Origin: an uncultured Eubacteriales bacterium
Lineage (GTDB): Bacteria; Bacillota; Clostridia; Christensenellales; UBA1242
NCBI GenBank assembly: GCA_948949055.1
Contig: CARBWQ010000027.1
Coordinates: 1-8,395, forward strand
Direction: 5' to 3'
DNA: 8,395 bases
In this document: positions 1 to 6,557 of the stretch, piece after piece
Numbering within the stretch: position 1 is the first letter of the stretch
Layout: the number at the start of each line of letters is the position of its first letter
Position numbers and translations under genes: made by a program
Notes under the pieces: generated by a model
Databases searched by the model: none
Told to the model about the DNA's origin: nothing
What the model saw: only the letters and a program-made list of their open reading frames with translations

Positions 1-1
1 T

Positions 2-934
2 GAAGATGGAACTATTAAGTGGGAACCTGTAAAAAATGCTGAAAAATATGAAGTTAAAATAAACGGTCTAGCATTTACAACATACAATAATTTTTATGAT
101 TTACCACTCACAGAAACTTCACAAGACTTTAATGTAAGTGTTAAAAGTATTGGCAAAAACAATAATGACTCAAAATTTTGCGAACCTTTAATTTTTAATG
201 CAAGAAAGATAACAGTTTCTATGGGAATATTCTTAACTAATTTCAATGTTCTTAATCCTTTTGTAGAAATTTCATTTGAAGAAATAAGTGGAATAAGCAA
301 CTATATCATCAAGATTAATGATAATATTAAAGGATCATACTCATCATCTGATATTATTAAATTCTATAATTCAGAATTTAAAACAGGCGAAAATATAATT
401 TTGGCTGAACCTGATATAGAAAAAGGCTACGATCAAATTACACCAGCTTGTATTCATATTGAAAAAAGTGAACCCCTACCTAATATTGACAATTATAAAC
501 TTATAGATGGTCAAATTCACTACGGACACAACTATGAGTATATCTATGACACTTCAAGACTAGCCAATAAATACACACATTCTATTGCATTACGAAATCA
601 TGAATCAGGAAAAATTGACTCAGATGGGCCTATCATTGAAATTTATAAATGCCGAGCACCAGCTAAACCTACACTTACAATATCAGATGGCAAAGTTAAT
701 TTAGAGTTTCCAAGGAATGAAAATGATGATTTTACCTTTAAAAAAATAGAAGTGCTTTCTTATCTAGATGGAGAAGTTTTATTTACAAAAATATTAAATT
801 ATACTGACAATGAAACTACGACACAAGAGATTTCTATTGATAGTAATATATTAACATCCACATTTAATATCCGCCTCACAACATGGAGAGAAGATTGTTT
901 AGCAAGCGAAAATACTTATATATTCAATTTATAA
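2..934 (+). CDS. Fibronectin-III-like repeat protein, C-terminal part (5' end outside window)
   Basis: The frame is open from base 2 to the TAA at 932-934 (310 residues). The first ATG (221) lies inside a continuing domain and has no convincing ribosome binding site, so the true start is upstream of the window. Residues about 3-70 look like a fibronectin type III or similar beta-sandwich: WEPVKNAEKYEVKIN is the classic 'W.PV..A..YEV.I' strand pattern, followed by a FNVSVKSIG strand. A second weaker unit follows (VEISFEEISGISNYIIKIN, about 91-109). The last about 90 residues (from AKPTLTISDGKVNLEF) form a third beta-rich unit. There is no sorting motif, membrane anchor or catalytic motif at the C-terminus. 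Such domains mediate binding in surface, secreted and phage tail proteins. The gene converges on the phage tail operon and shares its terminator, so it belongs to a different transcript. Whether it is a phage accessory gene or host DNA cannot be decided here. The reading frame is certain; the function is inferred. Confidence 0.8.
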   Translation, partial: EDGTIKWEPVKNAEKYEVKINGLAFTTYNNFYDLPLTETSQDFNVSVKSIGKNNNDSKFCEPLIFNARKITVSMGIFLTNFNVLNPFVEISFEEISGISNYIIKINDNIKGSYSSSDIIKFYNSEFKTGENIILAEPDIEKGYDQITPACIHIEKSEPLPNIDNYKLIDGQIHYGHNYEYIYDTSRLANKYTHSIALRNHESGKIDSDGPIIEIYKCRAPAKPTLTISDGKVNLEFPRNENDDFTFKKIEVLSYLDGEVLFTKILNYTDNETTTQEISIDSNILTSTFNIRLTTWREDCLASENTYIFNL

Positions 935-1020
935 AATCAAAAATATAAGTTGTCAAATAGATTTTTATTAAAATGATTTAAAAATTTATTAAATTAAGTG
1001 GGTTTTAAATATAAAGTACA

Positions 1021-1057
1021 ATAAAAAAAGATGGTTTGATTTTTACCATCTTTTTTA
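1021..1057. terminator. Bidirectional intrinsic terminator between convergent genes
   Basis: A perfect 12-bp inverted repeat has arms at 1024-1035 (AAAAAAGATGGT) and 1045-1056 (ACCATCTTTTTT) with a 9-nt loop. Read on the plus strand, the GATGGT/ACCATC core is followed by a run of six T; read on the minus strand it is followed by a run of seven U. It sits about 90 nt after the plus-strand stop and about 85 nt after the last minus-strand stop, so it can end both transcripts. This is the only strong hairpin with U-tracts in the intergenic stretch. Confidence 0.85.
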
Positions 1058-1141
1058 TATATAAATATAAGTTTAGCTCGAACAATGCAAGTTTTATACT
1101 TTTGGCACGCAAGTTTAACACTAACAACGTGAGTGTTCTTC

Positions 1142-1915
1142 TTACTTACATTCTATTATTTCAACTTCATCAAATTGACTTTCAGCAACAACCTTCTTTG
1201 CATTTTCATATGCTTGAACCATAGCGTCATGTTCGGCTATGATTGCCCTTGCTTGTTCAACCTCTTTGAGCTTATTATTCTCTGCTTGTTTTGCAAGCTC
1301 GGTATCTTTTGCAATTTGTTCAAGTGTACCTACCATGTCAACAACTTTATTGTAATCTTCTTTACACAAGGTTTTCCTAGCGCTTCGTAGAATAGCAGAC
1401 TTTGCGCCATCCCATCCAAGAACTATTACTAAAATGATAGTTATAATCGCAACAACAACTGCAAAGATTATGTATAACCAATGAGGTAAGGTTATAAAAT
1501 AAAGCTGAGCGATTGTATAAGTTGAAAAAGCCATTATTCCACCACCTAGCAAAGCAAATATTATAGTTAGTGGGTTATTCTTAATGTTTTTCAATAATTT
1601 CTTCATGTATTCACTCCTTTTTTTTCTTACGGCAATATAAGCAAGACTAGCTGTCGACAACACTTTTAAAGCTTTTGCAAGTCGGTGCGCTTTAATAAGT
1701 TGTATACAACGCCCACTCCAAATAGTACCACAAATAATTGATGCCACAACTGATGTTACTTGCATACTCACATAAAATATTGCTATAATTCCACAAATCA
1801 CATCAAATATAGATAGAATTATGGCAGAAATATTATAAAGTTTAGCTTCTTTGTCATAGGACTTTAATTTTGTAATTGCCCAATCCATAGCATCCTGCGT
1901 TTGTGCATCAAACAT
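1142..1915 (-). CDS. Holin-like multi-spanning membrane protein, possibly two fused genes
   Basis: A 257-residue frame, the last gene of the tail operon. ATG overlaps the preceding TAA by one base (TAATG) and follows GAGGGG by 5 nt. I do not recognise a named family. Visible parts: a short charged N-terminus; a hydrophobic hairpin at about 28-48 and 50-68; a basic stretch (AHRLAKALK, then RKKRSEY); a second hairpin at about 115-137 and 145-167; and a charged, probably coiled-coil tail at about 195-247 rich in A, E, K and Q. Small proteins with paired membrane segments and charged tails placed after tail fibres are commonly holins, so a role in lysis is inferred from position and topology only. 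Met104 begins a plausible complete protein (MKKLLKNIKNNPLTIIF) behind its own strong ribosome binding site, and an A8 tract immediately precedes that site. The frame may therefore be a fusion of a roughly 101-residue and a 154-residue gene. The holin assignment is tentative. Confidence 0.8.
   Translation of the reverse strand: MFDAQTQDAMDWAITKLKSYDKEAKLYNISAIILSIFDVICGIIAIFYVSMQVTSVVASIICGTIWSGRCIQLIKAHRLAKALKVLSTASLAYIAVRKKRSEYMKKLLKNIKNNPLTIIFALLGGGIMAFSTYTIAQLYFITLPHWLYIIFAVVVAIITIILVIVLGWDGAKSAILRSARKTLCKEDYNKVVDMVGTLEQIAKDTELAKQAENNKLKEVEQARAIIAEHDAMVQAYENAKKVVAESQFDEVEIIECK
1604..1625 (-). promoter_or_regulatory. A8 tract plus internal ribosome binding site and in-frame ATG
   Basis: Reading the minus strand, a run of eight A (1618-1625) leads into AAGGAG (1614-1619), then 7 nt, then ATG (1604-1606), which is codon 104 of the surrounding 257-residue frame. 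Sequence and spacing are as good as any gene start in this operon. In the alternative frame the same bases read AAG GAG TGA (TGA at 1611-1613), so a one-base gain in the A tract would end the upstream product at 101 residues, just before this ATG. This fits either an internal start giving a 154-residue short form, or two separate genes joined by a homopolymer indel. Confidence 0.6.
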
Positions 1916-2172
1916 TAAATCCCCTCATTTTCAAAGGATAGACCTACTACTTCACCATTAATATATTTAAAGTTAAACTTTCCATTTTCACTTTGCAGTG
2001 GCTTATCAAAGTATTGTGATTGAGCATGAGCAAACTTATCACCGTAGCCTTCATCTATTTTTATCCAACCTGAAACATCATTTAAAAATATTGAACTTCC
2101 AATTCTTGTTATATCATTTTTTTCATTAACCTTTATATATACTTTTATTGATTCATTAAAATATTCTTCCAT
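1915..2172 (-). CDS. Small conserved phage protein downstream of tail fibre
   Basis: An 85-residue soluble protein with no signal peptide or membrane segment. ATG follows AAGGAG by 6-7 nt, 11 nt after the tail fibre stop; its TAA overlaps the start of the next gene by one base, suggesting translational coupling. The N-terminal half (IKVYIKVNEKNDITRIGS) looks like a beta-hairpin. The centre holds WIKIDEGYGDKFAHAQSQYF, with the 'DEG.GD.(F/Y)AHAQ..YF' signature that I associate with small proteins after tail fibres in Bacillota prophages, sometimes annotated as XkdW-like. The C-terminal part (KPLQSENGKFNFKYING) fits that family. The biochemical role is unknown. Position beside the fibre suggests a fibre accessory, assembly or small baseplate protein. 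Family similarity is from memory, and the function is not established. Confidence 0.75.
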   Translation of the reverse strand: MEEYFNESIKVYIKVNEKNDITRIGSSIFLNDVSGWIKIDEGYGDKFAHAQSQYFDKPLQSENGKFNFKYINGEVVGLSFENEGI

Positions 2173-2183
2173 AAAATACTCCT

Positions 2184-3713
2184 TTAATATATCTCAGCGT
2201 CAAGTGCAAAACAAATGTCTGATGAATTTGGAACTAAAATATCACCTAATATTAAATCTGTATAAGATCCCAAAGCTACTAATGCAGAACTCTCTCTTGG
2301 AGTAAACACCGGTGCTATATTAATTTCTGTTTGTGATTCTAGTTTAGACTTAGTTAAATTAAACATATCCAATAGTTGCAGTTGAGTAATAGTAGGTCTT
2401 GATCTCATTTTGGTTATATATTGCATGCAACCTCTAATCTGATTATCAGTTCTTGGTGAACAAACTCCGACCCTATACCCCTCAACATTTTGATAATACC
2501 TTTGACATGAAGCGAGTTCCTCAGCATAAGTTTTGTGATTAAATGGAGTTGCTTTATCACCAAATTCAAGTTTCAAATACTCTATATCCAGTATACAACC
2601 ACCACAATACAAACCAGCGCATAGATAGGATATATTATTTGATCGTCTAATTTCAATTCGGATAGCATAACCGTTTTTTTGTAATGTTTTAAAATTTGTA
2701 TTTTGTTCGGTTGGAATTATTGAAGGTAGTTGTGCTGTGATTGAGCTTACTTCTCCATTAATTTTTGCTGACAACGTTACGCTTTTATTTAAAAGCAAAT
2801 TCCAATCCATTTCTACTATTTGGAAGAAATTCATGCCTGATACTTCGTTTGAAATCCTTATTCCATTTTCAATTTTAGTTATTGACGAATTATATGCAGT
2901 CTGACTATATACGCACCATCTATCAAAAGTATAGAATAGCCCTGACGTTGATGGTTTAACATAAGTCTCTTGTCCACGTTGATTAACTTGAAAATCTGCG
3001 TTTATAAGTAAATTGTTGTTTGAAACTGCAAGTTCACTTAAAATTTGATTTTTAATATCATCATAACTGCCCTGCAAACTAGTTGCACTCGCACCAATAT
3101 TTTGCCTTACCTGTGATTTCTGTGCTTCGCTCAAAACTTGCTGAGTTGTTAATACGGCAAACGACAGAATCTCGTCTTGTTTTTCATCATTTTTTTCTAA
3201 ACTATCTATATTGTTTTTTATATTTTCTACTTCTTTATTAATACGGTCTAAATCAACTGTAATAATTGGAGCTGTACGCACAACATCGCATATTGTTCCA
3301 TCTGTTTTAATAGTAAATCTTCCTATTTCAAGTTGATACCTACCCGATCCATTTAGCTTTTTGTATAGATGCTCTTGAATAAGCTCAGTTGCAGAAGATT
3401 GTATGATTATAGAGAAATTCACATCTCCCGTATCATCAACAATAATTTGAGCAATAAAGCTATTTTCTGTATTTGTTGATGGCACACTTGCAAATGTCTT
3501 ATATATAGGATCGTCTATTAAAATCCTATGTCCACAAATCCTTAATTCGCAGGTATCAAAATAAACACTATTGCTAGCATTTGTCGAAAAAATCCCTTCG
3601 TTTAAAACGCCTTTAACAATGCCACTTCTCATACCAGAATTAAAATATTCGCCCCTAGCACCATCAATATTTGTATTTTCAATTCCATTCTTTGTTAAAA
3701 TTTTATATGACAT
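2184..3713 (-). CDS. Phage tail fibre / receptor-binding protein
   Basis: A 509-residue protein expected at the tail tip, where it contacts the host surface. ATG follows GAGGAG by 5 nt. Residues about 1-153 form an N-terminal attachment domain (ARGEYFNSGMRSGIVKGVLNEG near the start, strands around 50-67 and 120-150). Residues about 155-182 are a short coiled coil (DLDRINKEVENIKNNIDSLE). Next comes VLSEAQKSQVRQNIGA (193-208), the familiar 'L...QK.Q.R.NIGA' fibre linker motif. From about 233 there is a carbohydrate-binding-like beta domain: NLLINADFQVNQRG, then YTFDRWCVY, ending in YLKLEFGDKATPF (379-391) and YAEELASCQRYYQN (396-409), a combination typical of phage tail fibres. About 100 residues follow as a terminal tip. 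There is no chaperone-peptidase motif. It is unusually rich in cysteine for a fibre, with C365, C370 and C373 clustered. The fibre assignment is secure; the ligand is unknown. Confidence 0.9.
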   Translation of the reverse strand: MSYKILTKNGIENTNIDGARGEYFNSGMRSGIVKGVLNEGIFSTNASNSVYFDTCELRICGHRILIDDPIYKTFASVPSTNTENSFIAQIIVDDTGDVNFSIIIQSSATELIQEHLYKKLNGSGRYQLEIGRFTIKTDGTICDVVRTAPIITVDLDRINKEVENIKNNIDSLEKNDEKQDEILSFAVLTTQQVLSEAQKSQVRQNIGASATSLQGSYDDIKNQILSELAVSNNNLLINADFQVNQRGQETYVKPSTSGLFYTFDRWCVYSQTAYNSSITKIENGIRISNEVSGMNFFQIVEMDWNLLLNKSVTLSAKINGEVSSITAQLPSIIPTEQNTNFKTLQKNGYAIRIEIRRSNNISYLCAGLYCGGCILDIEYLKLEFGDKATPFNHKTYAEELASCQRYYQNVEGYRVGVCSPRTDNQIRGCMQYITKMRSRPTITQLQLLDMFNLTKSKLESQTEINIAPVFTPRESSALVALGSYTDLILGDILVPNSSDICFALDAEIY

Positions 3714-3725
3714 ACCTGCTCCTCA

Positions 3726-4655
3726 TTATATAATTTCGTAAATTGCGATAACATAAAAAGGTAATACTACTTTTGTATTCGTTCTTGCATTAAATGCTAC
3801 ACCTCTACCTTTAAATTTCAAACTTGCTTTCAACATACTAATATATTTAAAAGTTACTTCTGTATTTTTTGTTGGTTCTTGCAATGCATATAAAAATTGT
3901 CCTTCATTTCCATAAAATAATATTTTGTGTTGAAAACCAGCAGCACCTGTTTCCTTTACTATAATTTCAAAATTATTACCAATTAAATTTTCTATATCTA
4001 AATCAACATAAGTTGTACTATTGCAATAAGCATTCCCAGTCCAAACTAATCTTCTTTGAGGAATAAAAGTAGTTTCACTCTCTGAATTTATAGTTAATTT
4101 ATCTTTAACATTCCTTTTTATATCCAAATTATTTATTAATTTAGAATTGGTAGAATTAGTAGAATTGATTGAATTAACAATTAGTGTATCTCTATTTATG
4201 TATTCAATAGGTTTAATAATTTTCTCTACATTGCTTATTAAACCATCTTGAGCAACAAATCTGTATAATTCTAATCGTGCAGTGCCAGAGATGTTTTTTG
4301 TCAAATCATCACCTTTATCTATTTTCGGGTAATCCACTGTATCAAATCTTGCGACAATTTTACTTTCGTTGATTGCCAAATTTACTTCTAAATAGACTGT
4401 ATAATAGCTTTTTGTAGATATATTATCAACAGGTACCAAAACTCCGTTTGCATCTATATCGCATTCAACCCCTTGTAAAACAATCCTCCCACTTTGGATT
4501 ATAAATTTAGAACCATCATCTTGACTTTCGAGTTCTTTCCCTTTGCCAATAACGTAACCATCTTGATTTCCATAAGCATATCTAAGTCCTATAAAATCAT
4601 CGGTATTACTTATATTTGGTGTTTCGCTAGGTTTTCTAACCATTGTTATAGCCAT
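3726..4655 (-). CDS. Baseplate / receptor-binding protein with shared N-terminal domain
   Basis: A 309-residue protein; ATG follows AAAGGAG by about 8 nt. The start, MVRKPSETPNISNTDDFIGLRYAYG, with the following GYVIGKG, resembles baseplate proteins I know from uncultured Bacillota prophages. Residues about 50-153 form a beta domain that lines up without gaps with the same residue range of the neighbouring fibre. A low-complexity NSINSTNSTNS linker (161-171) is encoded by 9-bp repeats. The C-terminal 110 residues (from FIPQRRLVWTGNAY) are beta-rich, aromatic and glycine-containing, like a jelly-roll receptor-binding head, with strands such as NNFEIIVKETG, HKILFYGNEG and FYVIAIYEI. Position between the hub and the fibre supports a baseplate or minor fibre role. 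It is probably a trimer on the tip, by analogy with similar proteins. The exact ligand and whether it binds host or fibre are not visible. Confidence 0.75.
   Translation of the reverse strand: MAITMVRKPSETPNISNTDDFIGLRYAYGNQDGYVIGKGKELESQDDGSKFIIQSGRIVLQGVECDIDANGVLVPVDNISTKSYYTVYLEVNLAINESKIVARFDTVDYPKIDKGDDLTKNISGTARLELYRFVAQDGLISNVEKIIKPIEYINRDTLIVNSINSTNSTNSKLINNLDIKRNVKDKLTINSESETTFIPQRRLVWTGNAYCNSTTYVDLDIENLIGNNFEIIVKETGAAGFQHKILFYGNEGQFLYALQEPTKNTEVTFKYISMLKASLKFKGRGVAFNARTNTKVVLPFYVIAIYEII
4144..4175. repeat. 9-bp tandem repeat encoding an NST linker
   Basis: On the plus strand the units GAATTGGTA, GAATTAGTA and GAATTGATT run in succession, with a decayed fourth (GAATTAACA, partly outside the codons of the linker). 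On the coding strand they give Asn-Ser-Ile/Thr repeats (residues 161-171) between the N-terminal domain and the C-terminal head of the baseplate protein. Such in-frame short repeats change linker length without changing frame. Confidence 0.65.
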
Positions 4656-4669
4656 AAATTTTCTCCTTT

Positions 4670-5707
4670 TTAAATAAATTGAATTCCCGTATATCTATAT
4701 CCTATTTGAAACTTCACAAGCCCTGTTGAATCATAATGAAGTTCCCCACACGGTAATTCTTTATAAATATCATCTCCTCGCTTTACATAAACTAAAAATT
4801 TAGTTTCAAAGTCAGGAACTGCATCTTTAACTTCCAATTCGATATTTTCATTGTAGCAAGAATCTAAAAGTTCCTTTAAAGCGTTAGCCCTCGCATCACG
4901 TATGTTAATATTACTTGTCACAAGCTTCCTTTTTATTGGATAGATATCTCTCTCGTTCGCAGTCGTTGTAATTTTATTTTGACTAGTCAAAATCCATGTT
5001 TCACTTTTCTCGCCATCTACCTCATCATGCAAAACTTTATCTTTATCTTCAAAATATCCTTTGCACTCATTAACATCAGCTATCCATTTGCCATAATTTT
5101 TATAGCCATACTCCCAAAGTCTAATAGCAAGATCCCTACGCATTGTTTGCCCGATCGAAAAGATAATCTTCTTTTTTTCAAGGTCTATTGATGTATCAAT
5201 ATAGAGATTATAGAATTTTAAAATACGTTTCATCTCTTCCCAAGCATTGTATATCGCTTCTTTATATATTGGCATATATTCGCCTACCTCAATTTGAGAA
5301 TTCTCGTCTTTAAAAACAAGTTCACACTTAATATAATCTTCACCAAGCGACTGCTTCCACTTTTCAAATATATAAATCAAAATCTCATTAACTGTTGAAT
5401 AATTTTCTTTTTTATCAAATATAACATCACAAGATAACATTGATTTTATATCAGTTCCATTAATTTCAGTTTGGTTATCATTATTTAGCAAAGGTATACC
5501 TGCTAAACTTCCATAAATATATCTTCCAAGATCATCTTTAATTATTAAAAATGTAGGTTGGATATCCTCAGAAAATGGTTCACATTTGCAACTAAGGTCA
5601 TTCATCTCAACCGGTCTTTTAACCAACTTAAAACTAGGCAAATCGACACTTAAACTTGCATTGTCATCTACCGGCTTAAACAATCTGTCATAAAAGGATA
5701 CAATCAT
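4670..5707 (-). CDS. Baseplate hub / tail-associated protein (Gp37-like hub family)
   Basis: A 345-residue protein in the hub slot directly after the distal tail protein. ATG lies in a 4-nt ATGA overlap with the upstream stop, with GGAGGGAG 8 nt before it, so the two are translationally coupled. The N-terminus has strands typical of the first hub barrel (LFKPVDDNASLSVDLPSF, then PTFLIIKDDLGRYIYGSLAG, about 51-70). The middle (about 103-170) is helical (VNEILIYIFEKWKQSL, AWEEMKRILKFYNLYID). The C-terminal region has the 'IRDARANALKELLDS' segment (269-283) and terminal strands ending GYRYTGIQF, as in siphovirus hub proteins related to ReqiPepy6 Gp37 or gp27. These hubs form the trimeric ring closing the tail tube. 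At 345 residues it is the bare hub: no C-terminal peptidase, lysozyme or fibre extension is visible, unlike longer tail-endopeptidase proteins. The family match is from remembered similarity and gene order. Confidence 0.75.
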   Translation of the reverse strand: MIVSFYDRLFKPVDDNASLSVDLPSFKLVKRPVEMNDLSCKCEPFSEDIQPTFLIIKDDLGRYIYGSLAGIPLLNNDNQTEINGTDIKSMLSCDVIFDKKENYSTVNEILIYIFEKWKQSLGEDYIKCELVFKDENSQIEVGEYMPIYKEAIYNAWEEMKRILKFYNLYIDTSIDLEKKKIIFSIGQTMRRDLAIRLWEYGYKNYGKWIADVNECKGYFEDKDKVLHDEVDGEKSETWILTSQNKITTTANERDIYPIKRKLVTSNINIRDARANALKELLDSCYNENIELEVKDAVPDFETKFLVYVKRGDDIYKELPCGELHYDSTGLVKFQIGYRYTGIQFI

Positions 5708-6540
5708 AATCTATACTCCCTCCAACCACCTGTCAACTTAAATCCTTCACTTGCTTCATCATGATTAATCGACAATATGCTTTTGCCATAGGAGGCTCTC
5801 AAAAAGGTGTCATGAGCTGGATCTATATTGCTTACGTAATCTCTTTCCACGCCATTTACAATCTTTTTTATCTTCTTTTGAGCAGAATTTATTATTATTT
5901 TCTCCCCCGTCAAAATAGAATCAGTGAACACCACCTTATTTTCTACTCCATTTTCATTTGTAAGGGTTATTGTAGGTTTATCTATCGCACCTTCAAGGAT
6001 TATAATGAGTGGAACATCATAAAAATAGGTATTAGTTATCTCATTATTGCTCGTAATATTCGTACCATAAGAATATGGATACCTAAATGAGTATTTTTTC
6101 CCAACCTTACCGACCTGTAAAGTTATAATATTTTCACGCTTGACAAAGAAAGGCGTTGTTTGCTGAAATTCCATATCTTGAATAAGATTTCCATATTCAT
6201 CTTTTTCAGTCTTTGAAAGGCTTATTACTTTGCCTTCGCAGTATCTAATAATATTTCCATCATTATATTCTAGTGCCATTTTTTTATTGGTTAAAGAGTA
6301 CTTTTGAATCCAACTTACCAGCATATTAGACTTTGCATAGGCATTAAAATGTTGAATAACTGAAAATTTTATCACATTTTTTTCATGAGTAACTTTTGTA
6401 ATAACATCTTCAATATCACTAGAAATTTTAAGCAAGTTTAATTTAAAACCATTACCAGTCGGATTTGTAACTAAATCCAAATTAAACCTGTCAATAATTT
6501 CATCACTTATATTAAAAATGACTAATGAATATTTTCTCAC
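5704..6540 (-). CDS. Distal tail protein (Dit-like)
   Basis: A 278-residue protein immediately after the tape measure gene, the usual place of the distal tail (Dit) protein, which forms the ring between tail tube and hub. The N-terminal domain (about 1-135) has the Dit-type pattern: a first strand (YSLVIFN), a central FSVIQHFNAYAKSNMLVSWI segment, then EYNDGNIIRYCEGKVISLSKTEKDEYG and a closing DMEFQQTTPFF strand (122-132), which in known Dits lies at the end of the ring domain. The C-terminal domain (about 150-278) is a galectin-like beta unit: PLIIILEGAIDKPTITLTN, then GEKIIINSAQKKI, FLRASYGKSILSIN. The start is GTG, preceded by AGGAGGT at 10 nt; that site lies within the last codons of the tape measure gene. 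The stop forms an ATGA overlap with the hub gene. No extra carbohydrate-binding module is inserted. Good confidence from order and pattern. Confidence 0.8.
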   Translation of the reverse strand: MRKYSLVIFNISDEIIDRFNLDLVTNPTGNGFKLNLLKISSDIEDVITKVTHEKNVIKFSVIQHFNAYAKSNMLVSWIQKYSLTNKKMALEYNDGNIIRYCEGKVISLSKTEKDEYGNLIQDMEFQQTTPFFVKRENIITLQVGKVGKKYSFRYPYSYGTNITSNNEITNTYFYDVPLIIILEGAIDKPTITLTNENGVENKVVFTDSILTGEKIIINSAQKKIKKIVNGVERDYVSNIDPAHDTFLRASYGKSILSINHDEASEGFKLTGGWREYRL

Positions 6541-6557
6541 TTTTCTATCTACCTCCT
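6538..6557 (-). promoter_or_regulatory. Ribosome binding site and GTG start of the distal tail gene
   Basis: AGGAGGT (6551-6557 on the minus strand) sits inside the last codons of the tape measure gene, whose TAG (6545-6547) falls between it and the GTG start (6538-6540). Spacing of 10 nt is longer than for the other genes here, where it is 5-8 nt. No closer ATG in frame competes: the next Met is residue 73, within the domain. The GTG is therefore the start that best fits, and the arrangement suggests re-initiation after tape measure translation. Confidence 0.6.

Noticed and set aside
94..300. 68-residue minus-strand frame at the left end
   Set aside because: Lies opposite the fibronectin-like coding frame, which is continuous from the window edge and has clear domain sequence.
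950..974. Promoter-like TTGTCA and TAAAAT after the plus-strand stop
   Set aside because: Spacing is only 13 nt, there is no gene in the right direction, and the stretch is so AT-rich that such boxes appear by chance.
941..1073. 11-base direct repeat AAATATAAGTT on both sides of the terminator (941-951, 1063-1073), considered as an attachment site
   Set aside because: Very AT-rich and short, no integrase or tRNA in the window, and a match of this type is not surprising in such DNA.
1087..1116. Direct repeat GCAAGTTT at 22-nt spacing
   Set aside because: Only two 8-base copies, with no associated gene or structure; not a CRISPR or iteron array.
1117..1137. Hairpin AACACT-9 nt-AGTGTT just after the last minus-strand stop
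   Set aside because: Only 6 bp with a 9-nt loop and no U-tract on either side; the strong terminator is at 1021-1057.
1036..1390. Plus-strand reading frames opposite the membrane gene
   Set aside because: They are antisense shadows of the minus-strand gene and terminator, without ribosome binding sites; their hydrophobic look mirrors the coding on the other strand.
2184..3713. Diversity-generating retroelement target in the tail fibre C-terminus
   Set aside because: No C-type-lectin-like ending, no template repeat and no reverse transcriptase in the window.
5761..6090. 109-residue plus-strand frame opposite the distal tail gene
   Set aside because: No ribosome binding site, composition of an antisense frame, and the minus-strand gene has clear domain patterns.
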